The notes: generated by a model from the sequence alone, not told the origin. DNA of 33,299 bases from Saprospiraceae bacterium (GCA_013001595.1 JABDMH010000072.1:1-33299); one strand, 5' to 3'; shown: positions 8,601 to 17,346, counted from the stretch's first letter. Made by a program: numbers and translations.

Positions 8601-9122
8601 TCAATCAACGAACCTGACTTTATCTGGATTCTTCATTGGTTTAGAGTGAGTTGCCAGTATCCTACATCTATCCAGCGATTGAATTTGTATTCCACCTCCC
8701 TGAAGTACGCAACTTTCACGAAATCCATTTTCTGTTGCAAGGCAATACTTGGTGCATTGGGGAGTTGTAATGTCTCCGATCAAAACGTGATAACCTAAAG
8801 TGCGCATCGCAGCAATCAGATCTTGATAGAGCTAGTTGCCTATACCTTGGTCATACATTCCCTTGCGCACATATACCGTACATTCTGCAGAGTGCCGGTA
8901 TGCACATCGGCCTTTCCAGGGCGAAGCATAGGCATATCCGAGAATGCTGGATGCTCCTTCATAAACTAGCCAGGGCATTTTTTTACTGACTCCCCGTATG
9001 CGTGTGCCTATCTTCGAAATGTCGATGACTTCCTCTGCAAAAGTTATGATGGTATGACTGATGTAGTAATTGTAGATATCTGTGATGGCTTGATAATCCC
9101 TTCTTTCAATCAACCTTACCAT
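8601..9122 (-). pseudogene. GNAT acetyltransferase (phosphinothricin-acetyltransferase-like), interrupted by TAG
   Basis: Two open stretches, 9122-8835 and 8831-8601, lie in the same frame and are separated by one TAG at 8834-8832. Joined, they give about 173 residues, the usual length of the family. The first part reads MVRLIERRDYQAITDIYNYY, typical of the N-terminus, and goes on to CTVYVRKGMYDQGIGN, the acetyl-CoA-binding region. The second begins LYQDLIAAMRTLGYHVLIGD, the next helix and strand of the GNAT fold. The TAG follows the GxGN acetyl-CoA loop, where a single base change from CAG or AAG would explain it. Further on, expected residues are changed (GGGIQIQSLDRC where the family has VGYKFGRWLDVG-like sequence), suggesting relaxed selection. 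It follows the VOC gene by 12 bases. Confidence 0.85.
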
Positions 9123-9134
9123 AATCTTCCGTGC

Positions 9135-9563
9135 CTACGTGATCACCACATTTCTGTCCTCATCCATTGGTAAGAACGGATTGAAGGCAATCTCCCATAA
9201 ATGCTTATCAGGGTCAGCAATGTAGCTACTGTATCCACCCCAAAATACCTCTTGGGGCTCTTTGATAATCCGCACATCTTTGGCCCTCAATTGATCTATA
9301 ATCTGATCTACTTCTTCTCGGCTTCGGGCATTATACGCCAGGGTAACGCCCTTAAATCCAATGCCAGCAGCTGCTACATGGGCATCCTCTGCCAGGTTTT
9401 CGCGTGAATACAAAGAGAGCAATATTCCATTGAGCTTGTAAAAAGCGATTCGTTCGTTGCTATCGGAAGTCTTGGTCCAGCCCAATACTTCGCTGTAGAA
9501 ATGATTTGATACTGCTAGATTATCGACGCCAAGTCCAACTATTGTAAGTCTTTGATCCATCAT
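9135..9563 (-). CDS. VOC-superfamily (glyoxalase/dioxygenase fold) protein
   Basis: A 142-residue protein with the paired beta-alpha-beta-beta-beta modules of the vicinal-oxygen-chelate fold: LTIVGLGVDNLAVSNHFYSEVLGW at the N-terminus and GGYSSYIADPDKHLWEIAFNPF near the C-terminus. The second motif matches a common uncharacterised subgroup of stand-alone VOC proteins; E (in WEIA) is a usual metal ligand. It leads the broken acetyltransferase by 12 bases, so the two were probably one transcript. Functions in this family range from lactoylglutathione lyase to antibiotic resistance; none can be chosen here. Confidence 0.85.
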   Translation of the reverse strand: MMDQRLTIVGLGVDNLAVSNHFYSEVLGWTKTSDSNERIAFYKLNGILLSLYSRENLAEDAHVAAAGIGFKGVTLAYNARSREEVDQIIDQLRAKDVRIIKEPQEVFWGGYSSYIADPDKHLWEIAFNPFLPMDEDRNVVIT

Positions 9564-9612
9564 TGAATGAGATTGAATTATGCAATATATCTAACTTTTT
9601 AACAGATGGGCC

Positions 9613-9723
9613 GTGAAGAAAAAGGACGAAATCCTAATCAAGGCATTGCAGCAATCAGATCTTGATATGCCTTTGGCAGAATTATCTCATCTCTCTTCTA
9701 TTGAGGTAATTTTGGTCTACTGA
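9613..9723 (+). other. Short ORF overlapping a fragment of duplicated acetyltransferase sequence
   Basis: A 36-codon GTG-started ORF is open here, without a clear ribosome binding site. Its centre (9644-9667) repeats 24 bases of the acetyltransferase pseudogene (8805-8828) with one mismatch. Read on the minus strand, the same bases give AYQDLIAAM, then a stop, then LGFR, matching that gene. The better reading is a decayed duplicate fragment on the minus strand; the plus-strand ORF is probably incidental. Confidence 0.35.
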
Positions 9724-9815
9724 CTCTTTTTTGCCGCAAATTAATCAACCGGGAAGTTTCTCGAAGTAGTCAGGGAAATCATACATTCACAACTCACTTC
9801 AGAAATTTAGGGATT

Positions 9816-11180
9816 ATGCGTCACTTATTATTTGGACTGTTGTCATTACTTGTCCTTATTCCAACGATTCAAGGCCAGACTGGCGAATCTAGCGACTTTA
9901 CTTTACTGTTCAACGGACAGGACTTTAGCAACTGGAAAGTGCCTCAGGGTGATAATGGCCATTGGCGAGTGATGGATGGGGTGATTGATTATGATGGAGA
10001 GAGTGAAGCTAAGGAGAAACACTTATGGTCTGAGCAGTCCTTTAAGAACTTTGAGTTGATGGTCGATTGGCGCATCAAGGAGACACCTTACATCAATCCG
10101 CGGGTGCCAATTATTTTGCCCAGTGGCCTACACAAGCTTGACAAGGATGGAAATGTTATTAGAACCTCAGTACCGGATTCTGATTCAGGCATCCTGATTA
10201 GAGGCCAGATGAAATCGCAGGTTAATATTTGGTGTTGGCCGATAGGTTCGGGAGAAGTCTATGGATATCGGAATGACGAATCATTGCCAGCAAATGTGAG
10301 GGCTGGTGTGGTACCTACCATCAATGCTGACCACCATATCGGCGAATGGAATACCTATAAAATCAGGGTGGTTGGAGAACATCTGACCGTAGTGCTCAAC
10401 GATCAAACAGTGATCAAAGATGCATGGCTTCCAAATCTTCCAAGCAGTGGGCCAGTGGGTTTGCAGCATCACGGGAACAAGAAGAATGGGAAGTGGTCGA
10501 GCCCCCCGGCCCTGGTGCAATTCAAAAATATCGCCATTCAGGAATTACCTGATGTCTTTGCCGAGGTCATGGACCATCCAGATTCAAAGGATTGGCCGCT
10601 ACTGTTCGGAGATGACTTATCTCTGGGCATAGACTTACATCATTCATGGAGGCTGGAAGGTGATGTCATGGTTGCTGATAAAGATGAATCTATTTGGTCT
10701 GATCGGACTTACGAAGACTTCATCTTGGACTTGGCGTTTAAAAATGCACCAGGTACCAACAGCGGTATCATTTTGCATTGTAGAGATAGACAGGAATGGG
10801 TGCCCAATTCGATTGAGGTGCAGATTGCTGATGACTATGCAGAAAAGTGGGCAAAGAGTCCTAAAAACTGGCAATGTGGGGCCATCTTTGGCCGGGTTGA
10901 GCCATCAGAACGGACGGTAAAAGTAGCGGGAGAATGGAATCGATGTACGGTCATATCTCAGGACCGCATGATTAAGGTAATGGTCAATGGCAAATGGGTT
11001 AGCGAGATGAATATGGATGAGCACACGAAAGTAGCGATCAATCCTGATGGAACATCCATTCCGGAGTGGTTGAAGCATCCACCCGCTACGCTTGCAGCTC
11101 ATGGGCAGATTGGCCTGCAAGGAAAGCATGGCGATGCCCCCATCTATTTTCGTGATGTACGCATTAAAGATCTGGACTAA
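9816..11180 (+). CDS. Secreted protein with two DUF1080 (3-keto-disaccharide hydrolase-type) domains
   Basis: A 454-residue protein with a Sec signal peptide (residues 1-20, TIQGQ). Two DUF1080 domains are in tandem: residues about 27-245 (FTLLFNGQDFSNWKV at the start, then SDSGILIRGQ) and about 258-453 (WPLLFGDDLSLGI, then GTNSGIILHC and a final YFRDVRIKDL). The fold is a concanavalin-like jelly roll; members act on glycosides, and 3-keto-glycoside hydrolase activity is known for some. The protein is probably periplasmic or at the cell surface. It stands alone on the plus strand; other genes of possible keto-sugar pathways (FAD oxidoreductase, RraA, sugar isomerase, Gfo/Idh) are elsewhere in the window. 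Whether both domains are active cannot be told. Confidence 0.88.
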   Translation: MRHLLFGLLSLLVLIPTIQGQTGESSDFTLLFNGQDFSNWKVPQGDNGHWRVMDGVIDYDGESEAKEKHLWSEQSFKNFELMVDWRIKETPYINPRVPIILPSGLHKLDKDGNVIRTSVPDSDSGILIRGQMKSQVNIWCWPIGSGEVYGYRNDESLPANVRAGVVPTINADHHIGEWNTYKIRVVGEHLTVVLNDQTVIKDAWLPNLPSSGPVGLQHHGNKKNGKWSSPPALVQFKNIAIQELPDVFAEVMDHPDSKDWPLLFGDDLSLGIDLHHSWRLEGDVMVADKDESIWSDRTYEDFILDLAFKNAPGTNSGIILHCRDRQEWVPNSIEVQIADDYAEKWAKSPKNWQCGAIFGRVEPSERTVKVAGEWNRCTVISQDRMIKVMVNGKWVSEMNMDEHTKVAINPDGTSIPEWLKHPPATLAAHGQIGLQGKHGDAPIYFRDVRIKDLD

Positions 11181-11220
11181 AGGTGATTCAGCTGTGTTTG
11201 AGATCCGGCAGCTTGATTTT

Positions 11221-11454
11221 CTAGCTTCTGGGTTCACTAGTATTTATCTTACTATATCCATCTCGCTCCCTTCTAACATCAATTTCAGCAATAGGTTGAT
11301 CCCATTTCAACTGCAATAAACCACCGTTGGGAGTTTCTGAAATTTCAATGATTAATTTCTCAAAGACTTCTGTCAAAGTAAAAGATCTTATTGATATTTT
11401 AGCGAAGTCAAATTCTGATCGATGGGCAATTGTAAAAATGCGGCATAATCTCAC
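11221..11454 (-). pseudogene. Possible C-terminal remnant of a DUF2911-like protein
   Basis: The minus-strand reading contains VFEKLIIEISETPNGGLLQL followed by KWDQPIAEIDV. This resembles the last two strands of DUF2911 proteins, where a FTI/LTI strand is followed by a LxLxW strand and a short end. The rest of the domain is absent: upstream the frame holds only unrelated residues before the DedA-like gene. It may therefore be a decayed tail. The match is by eye and short; a chance open frame is possible. Apart from this, the 312 bases between the DUF1080 and DedA-like genes show nothing I can name. Confidence 0.3.
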
Positions 11455-11492
11455 CGCAAAAGATGGACGACTTCGAGGTGAAACTTCACGAA

Positions 11493-12125
11493 TTATTTCT
11501 TCATCTTTTTAAATATGGGAGTAAGTAGCAACCAAATAACTGGAGGGAGGAGTGCACTGAGCAATATTGCCCGGTAGGGATGCGCTATTCCGGCATGCCC
11601 GATCGTGGCATAGATGATGCCCATAGGAACAGCACTACTTAGCAGTGCCAGGTGAAATTGTTGAGCAGACATGCGATTAAGTCCTGCCATACAAGAGATC
11701 ACTTCCGGAAATACTGGCAACCATCTCGATAACACCACCAACCACCCACCTACTCGGTTGAACGTCTGCTGTCCTTGTGTGAATCCTTTTTCACCCAATA
11801 TGCGAATGGCCCACCGATCACCCAATATTCTGCAAATCCAATATCCTGTAGAACCGGCACAGAAAGAGCCGAGGATGCTTAGTACAGATCCTAGGATGAG
11901 CCCATATAGATAGCCCATGGCGGACATGACCAATGTGCCTGGTACCGGTAGGAAGAGATCACCCACCAACAACAGCATGCCTCCCAGCCATGCCCACTGA
12001 CCGAAATGCTCTAGCCAAACTACCGAACCCGAAAAGGTAAAGCGATCGGTCCAGACGTCACCCCATATGGCAAAAGGTATCAATACCACAATTACCAATG
12101 CCAGAAATAACCAAAGTTGCCGCAT
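11493..12125 (-). CDS. DedA/VTT-family inner-membrane protein
   Basis: A 210-residue protein if started at the ATG at 12125 (MRQLWLF). A start at 12206 is open but would overlap the divergent flavin-protein gene, whose own ribosome binding site is clear. Membrane segments alternate with the conserved VTT/SNARE-associated core: GDLFLPVPGTLVMSAMGYLY, GSFCAGSTGYWICRILG and the reentrant LSRWLPVFPEVISCMAGLNRM (the family's R..P..R/ P-x-x-G pattern). DedA relatives act in lipid flipping and membrane homeostasis. Divergently transcribed from 12183. Confidence 0.8.
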   Translation of the reverse strand: MRQLWLFLALVIVVLIPFAIWGDVWTDRFTFSGSVVWLEHFGQWAWLGGMLLLVGDLFLPVPGTLVMSAMGYLYGLILGSVLSILGSFCAGSTGYWICRILGDRWAIRILGEKGFTQGQQTFNRVGGWLVVLSRWLPVFPEVISCMAGLNRMSAQQFHLALLSSAVPMGIIYATIGHAGIAHPYRAILLSALLPPVIWLLLTPIFKKMKK

Positions 12126-12182
12126 GCTGAAGGAATGATATTGCGTAAAAAATAGTAAACTTGATAGACAAAGGAGCCAGCA

Positions 12183-12629
12183 ATGCCGAAGCCTGAACCC
12201 AGACAAATAGAAGAAGCACAGATTCCTACCAAGGCGCTGGAGATTGTCCAGGCTGTTAAGTTTCCGATGTTGGCTACTGTTGATGTAGATCAGCCTCGTG
12301 TGCGACCAGTCTCACCCGTACTTACCAACGGATTCACGGTCTATGTTGCGAATCTGAGATCATACCATAAAACGCAGGAGATCGCACTGAACAATCGGGT
12401 GGAGTTATGTTATCTTGATCAAGATCATAATCAAGTCAGGATCACAGGCAGGGCTGAAATTGTGAGAGATCGAGCACTGCTGCAAGAAATATGGGACAAC
12501 AATAGATTGCTTGAGCATTATCTCGGGAGTATAGACAATCCGGAGTTGGTGGTCTATCGCTGTGTGCCTGCTCGGGTGATTTTTATGCAAGAGTGGGCAT
12601 TGAACTATCATGAAGTGCCCATCACTTAA
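12183..12629 (+). CDS. PNPOx-like (pyridoxamine 5'-phosphate oxidase family) protein
   Basis: A 148-residue protein preceded by AAAGGAG about seven bases before ATG. The flavin-binding split-barrel pattern is visible: FPMLATVDVDQPRVRPVSPV (first strands), then GFTVYVANLRSYHKTQEIAL and NNRVELCYLDQDHNQVRITG, where the KTQEI and VRITG parts match the general-stress-protein 26-like subgroup of the PNPOx superfamily. Such proteins bind FMN or F420-like cofactors and are often of unknown substrate. The length fits. It stands alone, divergent from the DedA-like gene. Confidence 0.83.
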   Translation: MPKPEPRQIEEAQIPTKALEIVQAVKFPMLATVDVDQPRVRPVSPVLTNGFTVYVANLRSYHKTQEIALNNRVELCYLDQDHNQVRITGRAEIVRDRALLQEIWDNNRLLEHYLGSIDNPELVVYRCVPARVIFMQEWALNYHEVPIT

Positions 12630-12978
12630 TGGACCAAGTGCAGCCCTCTCGGATTCTGACAAAGTGAGGGTGGTTTGTTACCCTTCCAGTTGTGTGAAGT
12701 AAATATGGTTCCTGATTTTTTCAAAATACATTTTAAGGTAATGCAATTGGTCGGTGAAATATTAATACAGCGATTCTTCTGGATAGGATCATTTAAAGAT
12801 TTCAATAGAAATTTTACTGAGCCCTTAAACGAGTTTTTGGAGGTGTCACTACGGCACCAACAAATGTCGCTCAATGTTTGAAGGCCTGTATGGAGATTTG
12901 AAATGACCTCAGTTGGGATCTAATATTATTTGGCCCAAGTAAAACTCGGGGTTGATTAAACATTTTTTTAAAATAATT
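12630..12978. other. Gap with no recognisable gene
   Basis: Short frames are open on both strands (for example 12675-12881 plus), but their translations show no family resemblance and no ribosome binding site. The stretch lies between the ends of two convergent genes. A weak repeat pair CCCTC/GAGGG near 12643-12669 could be a poor terminator; I do not call it. Confidence 0.4.
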
Positions 12979-14556
12979 TCAATGGAGGGGGATTCTGGCT
13001 TCTGAGATTTTTTGCTGAAGTTGTTCAATATTCACCTCCTGAATGCTTACGCTGTTTTTTATCGCCAGATTGGCTGCAATCCCTGAGATTTCTCCCAAAT
13101 GCATCCACGTTGGCTCAAGGCGAATGGCAGAAAAAGCCACATTGCTTGCCGAAACACACACAGGTACCAACAGGTTACTGCATTCTTCTTTCTTGGGTAG
13201 TATCGCCCGATAGGGAATATCAAATCGCATACCTTCCTGCCACATTCTTCCTTCGTTGATAAAGCTAGTGCCGTCAACAGCGTAGCGGGTCACTTGATGT
13301 GAATCAATATAGTGCGAACCAATATGAATGACATCAGTTTTATTACGATTTTGGATGACATCATGCTGTGTCACAATATATGCTCCAGTCATCCGTCGTG
13401 CAGCCCTAATGTACAGATGCCAAGGCCAATGATTGTTGTCTGTCCACTCATCTTTACAAAATCCATATTTTGCCATTTCATTTCTCATTGATTCTGTCAC
13501 TCTTTCATCTGTTTTTAGGAACCATAGTAGACCGTGTGTATAGATGCGATATTGTTGATGGATGGCTTTGCGTTCTGTGAAGCTGGCTTCAGCCCAGGCT
13601 GTTTGTGCACCGGGAATGCTCATGGAAACATAGGCAAATTGGCGGTTGTTGCACTCCCGTTTTAATGAGTTCGGCATTTTATATAGGCCAAGAATATCGC
13701 CCAGTTTAGTTACGTATCCAGCTTGAATACAGCGGGCGAGCAATTCATATTGAAGAGGATCATAGGTAGATGGCTTTTCAATGGGGACCATATTGCGTTT
13801 GTCACTGGTTAAGTTGAGGCGGACATTATAGCATTGTGGGTGCTGACTTGCAGAAAATTCTACTGGTAACTCTCCGGCCATCACATTCGGCAAAAGATTG
13901 CCTTCATCATCATATGGAGAGACGTCTACCTTTTCGTCCATATAACGGACACCTGCCTTTGATTCGTTGTAGGTGGCACGTGCTTCACGTCCCATTGTAT
14001 ATGAGATTCCAGCTTTAGCCATCAAGTCTCCCTCGTAGCATGCGTCGATGAAGATTTTTGCATCATATGATATGCCCCCCTGAATCTGAAGTGATGTGAT
14101 TTTATCACCAGACTTAACTACACCATGTAATAATTGCCCATAACGTACTGGGATGTTGTATTTGGCTAACATATCAAGAAAAACATTTTCCGCAATGTGG
14201 GACTGCCATATTCGAGCTTCATTTCCAAGGTGTACAGTGGTCCCACTTCTCTTAGCCACTTCTGCTGTAAATTCGTCGCACAATCCTCCCAAGGTGCTCC
14301 GATCCATGTGCTCACCCTCATCACGATTTAAGCCGCTCGTACTTAATCCGCCAATATGTTTGCTCTGTTCCAGCAATACAACGGATGAGCCGGCTCTAGC
14401 TGAGGCTATTGCTGCCATAATTCCACCAGGAGTTCCGCCGTAAACTACGACATCGTAACTCTTATTTTGATCATTACATAGGGAAGCGAATGGGAAAAAA
14501 ACATTTAATAGTCCTGATAAGATTAATAAGGGCAAATATTTCATTTTAGAATTCAT
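12979..14556 (-). CDS. Secreted FAD-dependent oxidoreductase (FAD_oxidored family)
   Basis: A 525-residue protein with an N-terminal signal peptide (about 1-28; a start at Met5 is equally plausible). The dinucleotide-binding motif is at 35-62: DVVVYGGTPGGIMAAIASARAG followed by VVLLEQ, ending in the acidic residue that binds the FAD ribose. HIGGLSTSGLNRDEGEH follows, as in the family of FAD-dependent oxidoreductases found beside glycan-degrading genes. Later stretches FIDACYEGDLMAKAGISYTMGRE and NLLVPVCVSASNVAFSAIRLEPTWMHLG are also typical. It is likely periplasmic and may oxidise a sugar or related alcohol; the acceptor is unknown. It is preceded by the convergent PNPOx-like gene's end and stands alone on the minus strand. 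Confidence 0.88.
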   Translation of the reverse strand: MNSKMKYLPLLILSGLLNVFFPFASLCNDQNKSYDVVVYGGTPGGIMAAIASARAGSSVVLLEQSKHIGGLSTSGLNRDEGEHMDRSTLGGLCDEFTAEVAKRSGTTVHLGNEARIWQSHIAENVFLDMLAKYNIPVRYGQLLHGVVKSGDKITSLQIQGGISYDAKIFIDACYEGDLMAKAGISYTMGREARATYNESKAGVRYMDEKVDVSPYDDEGNLLPNVMAGELPVEFSASQHPQCYNVRLNLTSDKRNMVPIEKPSTYDPLQYELLARCIQAGYVTKLGDILGLYKMPNSLKRECNNRQFAYVSMSIPGAQTAWAEASFTERKAIHQQYRIYTHGLLWFLKTDERVTESMRNEMAKYGFCKDEWTDNNHWPWHLYIRAARRMTGAYIVTQHDVIQNRNKTDVIHIGSHYIDSHQVTRYAVDGTSFINEGRMWQEGMRFDIPYRAILPKKEECSNLLVPVCVSASNVAFSAIRLEPTWMHLGEISGIAANLAIKNSVSIQEVNIEQLQQKISEARIPLH

Positions 14557-14682
14557 CTGTGTTTCTATAATCTAGTACATGATTTTGAATACAAGAAATG
14601 GAGAACGAATTTTCAGCCGATATTCATTCTTACTAGTGTTGAACATGATCTCATTTTTCAAAACTAGTGCTTTATTCCTGTT

Positions 14683-15162
14683 TTATTTTACCCAAAACCA
14701 TGCATGGCTTCCAGCCACCGCTCCTGCTGTAGTGATGAGGCTAACCAATAACAGCACCCAATGCATTCGATGCATTATTCTAAAGGTCTTTGCTGGATTT
14801 TCATGGGCATATTTTTTAAATACTTTGTGCAATACAAGTGGTTCAAGGACGTAGAGAATCAAAGAAAATATAATCCACACCAATGTCATGGCGTGAATCC
14901 ACCAAAAGCGATAATCTAAGTACCTCTCCCAGGCATCAAGTGCATAGAACATATAAAACCCTGTAATTCCTGTCGCGAGTGTCGTAACTTTTGCCTGTAG
15001 GGCAAATGTTCCTTCAATTGTTTCAAAAGTTTTTATCTGTTCATCTTTAGATTTCATTTTCTTAATGGCAGGAATAAGTACGTTAGTCACCATTGACACT
15101 CATCCAATCCATAAAATGACCGCAACTATATGTATCACTCGAGCTACTGTGACGTACTCCAT
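14683..15162 (-). pseudogene. CopD-like membrane protein, interrupted by TGA at codon 21
   Basis: A GTG-started frame of 138 residues (15099-14683) continues in frame upstream through a TGA (15102-15100) to an ATG at 15162. The full reading begins MEYVTVARVIHIVAVILWIG, stop, VSMVTNVLIPAIKKM. Family members have WxGG there, so GGA to TGA is the simplest cause. The rest looks intact: TTLATGITGFYMFYAL, RFWWIHAMTLVWIIFSLILY, FRIMHRMHWVLLLVSLITTA and GAVAGSH, giving four membrane segments including the first. The family is related to the copper-resistance protein D/DUF2269 group. If re-initiated at GTG the protein would lack most of its first membrane segment. Call as pseudogene or, less likely, a readthrough gene. 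Confidence 0.8.
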
Positions 15163-15525
15163 GGCTATTCAAAGTTTGCCTTCCTGTTCCGCCACAACCG
15201 TAAGGCTTGCGAAGGAAGCATGATTATAGTCGTTGTTCGTGAATGCCTGGTGTGGCTACCACTCATTCTGTTAAAAGTACACAGAATGATATAGATTTAA
15301 GTGAAGCTATATCTATTGAGTTGTGTTGACAGTAGGATAAACAGTGGTTAGATAGGTTTCGGTGGGGACTGTGAGCCAGATAGATGATTTAGCACTCTTA
15401 TTTTGACATTGTCTGAGCTGACTTGATTTCCCTTGTGTCCTAAAGCGACAATTAGGCTTCCGAATATGCAAGCGAAAGTGAGCAGCTAGGCATCTGCATC
15501 TGATTTGTGGGTTGTACTCTGTTTA
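15163..15525. other. Gap with no recognisable gene
   Basis: This 363-base stretch lies between the start of the CopD-like pseudogene and the end of the frameshifted VOC gene, both on the minus strand. All frames are broken at short intervals. It should contain the promoter of the CopD-like gene, but no convincing element was found. Confidence 0.4.
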
Positions 15526-16169
15526 CTAATATCGTACTATTAGTTGCAAATCGTCGAATTGCCTGATTTTCCCATTCTTTGCATGGTCAAATTCGAGGGT
15601 CAAACTATGATGTTCAGCATGTTGGAAGCAAATCTTTGATTCTCCCCTGAATGATTCTGTGAATCGGTTTTGATAATCTACATATTGAATTCCAAACTTC
15701 ACACTTGTTAATTTTTTGATGCCTACCAGGTGATCGTTGGTTCTTGTTCTATATTCTTCGCGGTTGATGGAAGGCGACAGGTCCAAGGTAAATATGGGTG
15801 TTCTTTGTTTGTGATAATATCGAATGATAATCCTTCTGGCAAATAACTAGGTTTATATTTGAGGCATCCTTCAAACAGGGTCGCTGTGTTAGTTGAATTA
15901 GCCAAACAGAGTCCGAAGGGGGAAGATCCGGTCGCTTTATAATTTGCTCTAGCCCACAATCTTGTTGTTCCAGTGGATTCATTTGTTAATTCACTTCCAT
16001 TGATTACCCATACTATTTCTAAGAAAAAATTCTCAAAGTAGAATTTCCTATTTCTTGTTCGCTGTCCAGAATGGATACGATTGCTACCTTCGCTCAGTCC
16101 GAAGTCTACCAGTTCATCGGCTTCAACACCTTGATTATTCGAGAATATGAAGATATGGTCTACTTTCAT
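15526..16169 (-). pseudogene. VOC-like protein, one-base frameshift
   Basis: The N-terminal frame starts at 16169: MKVDHIFIFSNNQGVEADEL, then NRKFYFENFFLEIVWVINGS and SPFGLCL, matching a Bacteroidota glyoxalase-like family in which LPWTxRLP follows. After KNIEQEPT the family reading moves to another frame: DHLVGIKKLTSVKFGIQ and so on, ending FDDLQLIVRY. The switch lies near 15735-15737 and a one-base deletion explains it: the span is 644 bases, one short of 215 codons. The unshifted frame ends eight bases later at TAG. The joined protein would be about 214 residues, near the family's usual length. A sequencing error is possible. Confidence 0.8.
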
Positions 16170-16272
16170 CTATCATTTTATTAATTAAGAATGCGGATTG
16201 CCAACTAATGAGGTGTTACACGGCACTTCTGGAATTCTGGCCGTTGATGTGCATTCATTATTTTTTTACTTT

Positions 16273-17013
16273 TTAGTCCCTTGTTCTTTCTAAAAATGCT
16301 TGTATATGTCTTTGTAGTTTTTTTGTTTGCGTCTTTAAGAAAGTACCTTTTTGATGCATGATTAATGATAAATTTGAACTGGTTTGAAGAATTGAAATCA
16401 ATTCTGCGTCATTCAAGAATCGCTCATATTGCATAGGTACTCGTTTGGTATAGGGCCATTTTCCATAATCTTCCAAATAGAAATGTTTTGTTAAATAGGG
16501 CTTAATGATTGATTGAACTATATCTACTCGTTCTTTTTCATATTTACGGAAATATGGGTAATCTCTATTATAGAAATCAGTAATTCTTATCCTTAGTGAA
16601 TCTTCGGATATTAAGTCAATCCCTTTTGATTCAAGCAAACGATATCCACTTTCTTTTGAATCAAGATGAGGAAACATTTCTGAAATCCGTAGATGGCGTC
16701 CTAAATCATCATTGTAAGGGGCTCTAGACCGAATCTGATCAATTATTATTGAATCGGCTTGCATGATCACTTTATCGCTATATAGTTCATCATTTATTTG
16801 CTTCAGATCATCTTCCAAATTGTTCAATATTTCGAGCAGAATGTTTATCTCTAATGCTTTTCGTTTGTTTTCAATATTTTGGTTATTTATCTGAACTGCA
16901 ATCAAAATACCAATTACTACAAGGATGATTTCTCCAATTGCATAAAGCAAATACTTGCCGAGTTTATATTCTGATAGCAACTTTTGTCTGATTTTTCTAA
17001 AGAATTTGATCAT
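16273..17013 (-). CDS. DUF6090-family membrane-anchored protein
   Basis: A 246-residue protein beginning MIKFFRKIRQKLLSEYKLGK, then YLLYAIGEIILVVIGILIAVQINN. This N-terminus is characteristic of DUF6090 proteins, found almost only in Bacteroidota: a basic amphipathic stretch, then one membrane segment (about 22-43). The rest is a soluble helical domain with many charged residues and likely coiled-coil parts. Most members have INNWNE where this has INNQNIE. Function unknown; it is often found in multiple copies near regulators and peptidases. Complete and without visible defects. Confidence 0.85.
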   Translation of the reverse strand: MIKFFRKIRQKLLSEYKLGKYLLYAIGEIILVVIGILIAVQINNQNIENKRKALEINILLEILNNLEDDLKQINDELYSDKVIMQADSIIIDQIRSRAPYNDDLGRHLRISEMFPHLDSKESGYRLLESKGIDLISEDSLRIRITDFYNRDYPYFRKYEKERVDIVQSIIKPYLTKHFYLEDYGKWPYTKRVPMQYERFLNDAELISILQTSSNLSLIMHQKGTFLKTQTKKLQRHIQAFLERTRD

Positions 17014-17118
17014 TGTTTAGTTATTAGTCAAATCTCGAATCACAATCTTGAGCATGAAACAGGTATTGTTAGGCCGCGAACATGGCTAGCTAGATAGCAC
17101 TTGCTAATAATATTAATT

Positions 17119-17346
17119 TCAGGAAACGATAGCAGGTGCAGATTGAATACCCAATGTTTGTGCCTTGAATTGTTAACACTCATTATGTAAAGAGAATTGT
17201 GCTTTGGCTGAATGTAAATGCATTTGTTCACTTGTGCCTTCAGACATGGACTCCATTTTGACCCATAGATTTTCTGCAATGCAAAAGATCCAACTATAGC
17301 AATCATCGCCCCATTCATATGGCTTTGCAATAGACTTAGTTATCAT
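17119..17346 (-). pseudogene. Decayed cupin gene, translationally coupled to the VOC gene
   Basis: An ATG at 17346 overlaps the VOC gene's TGA by four bases. The frame reads MITKSIAKPYEWGDDCYSWI, then LWVKMESMSEGTSEQMHLHS. This resembles small Bacteroidota cupins, where the HxH-type pair (H43-L-H45) binds metal. A TAA at codon 58 (17175-17173) ends it just after. Beyond the stop, still in frame, GIQSAPAIVS resembles the GIQIAP..HK part of the second cupin motif; a TGA and more stops follow. The central beta strands seem to be missing, so a deletion has occurred as well. A normal member would be about 110 residues. Confidence 0.6.

Noticed and set aside
12675-12881. Plus-strand ORF of 68 residues between convergent genes
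   Set aside because: No ribosome binding site, no family resemblance; likely chance.
15100-15102. Selenocysteine at the CopD-like TGA
   Set aside because: The expected residue is Gly, not Cys, and no stem-loop stands out just downstream.
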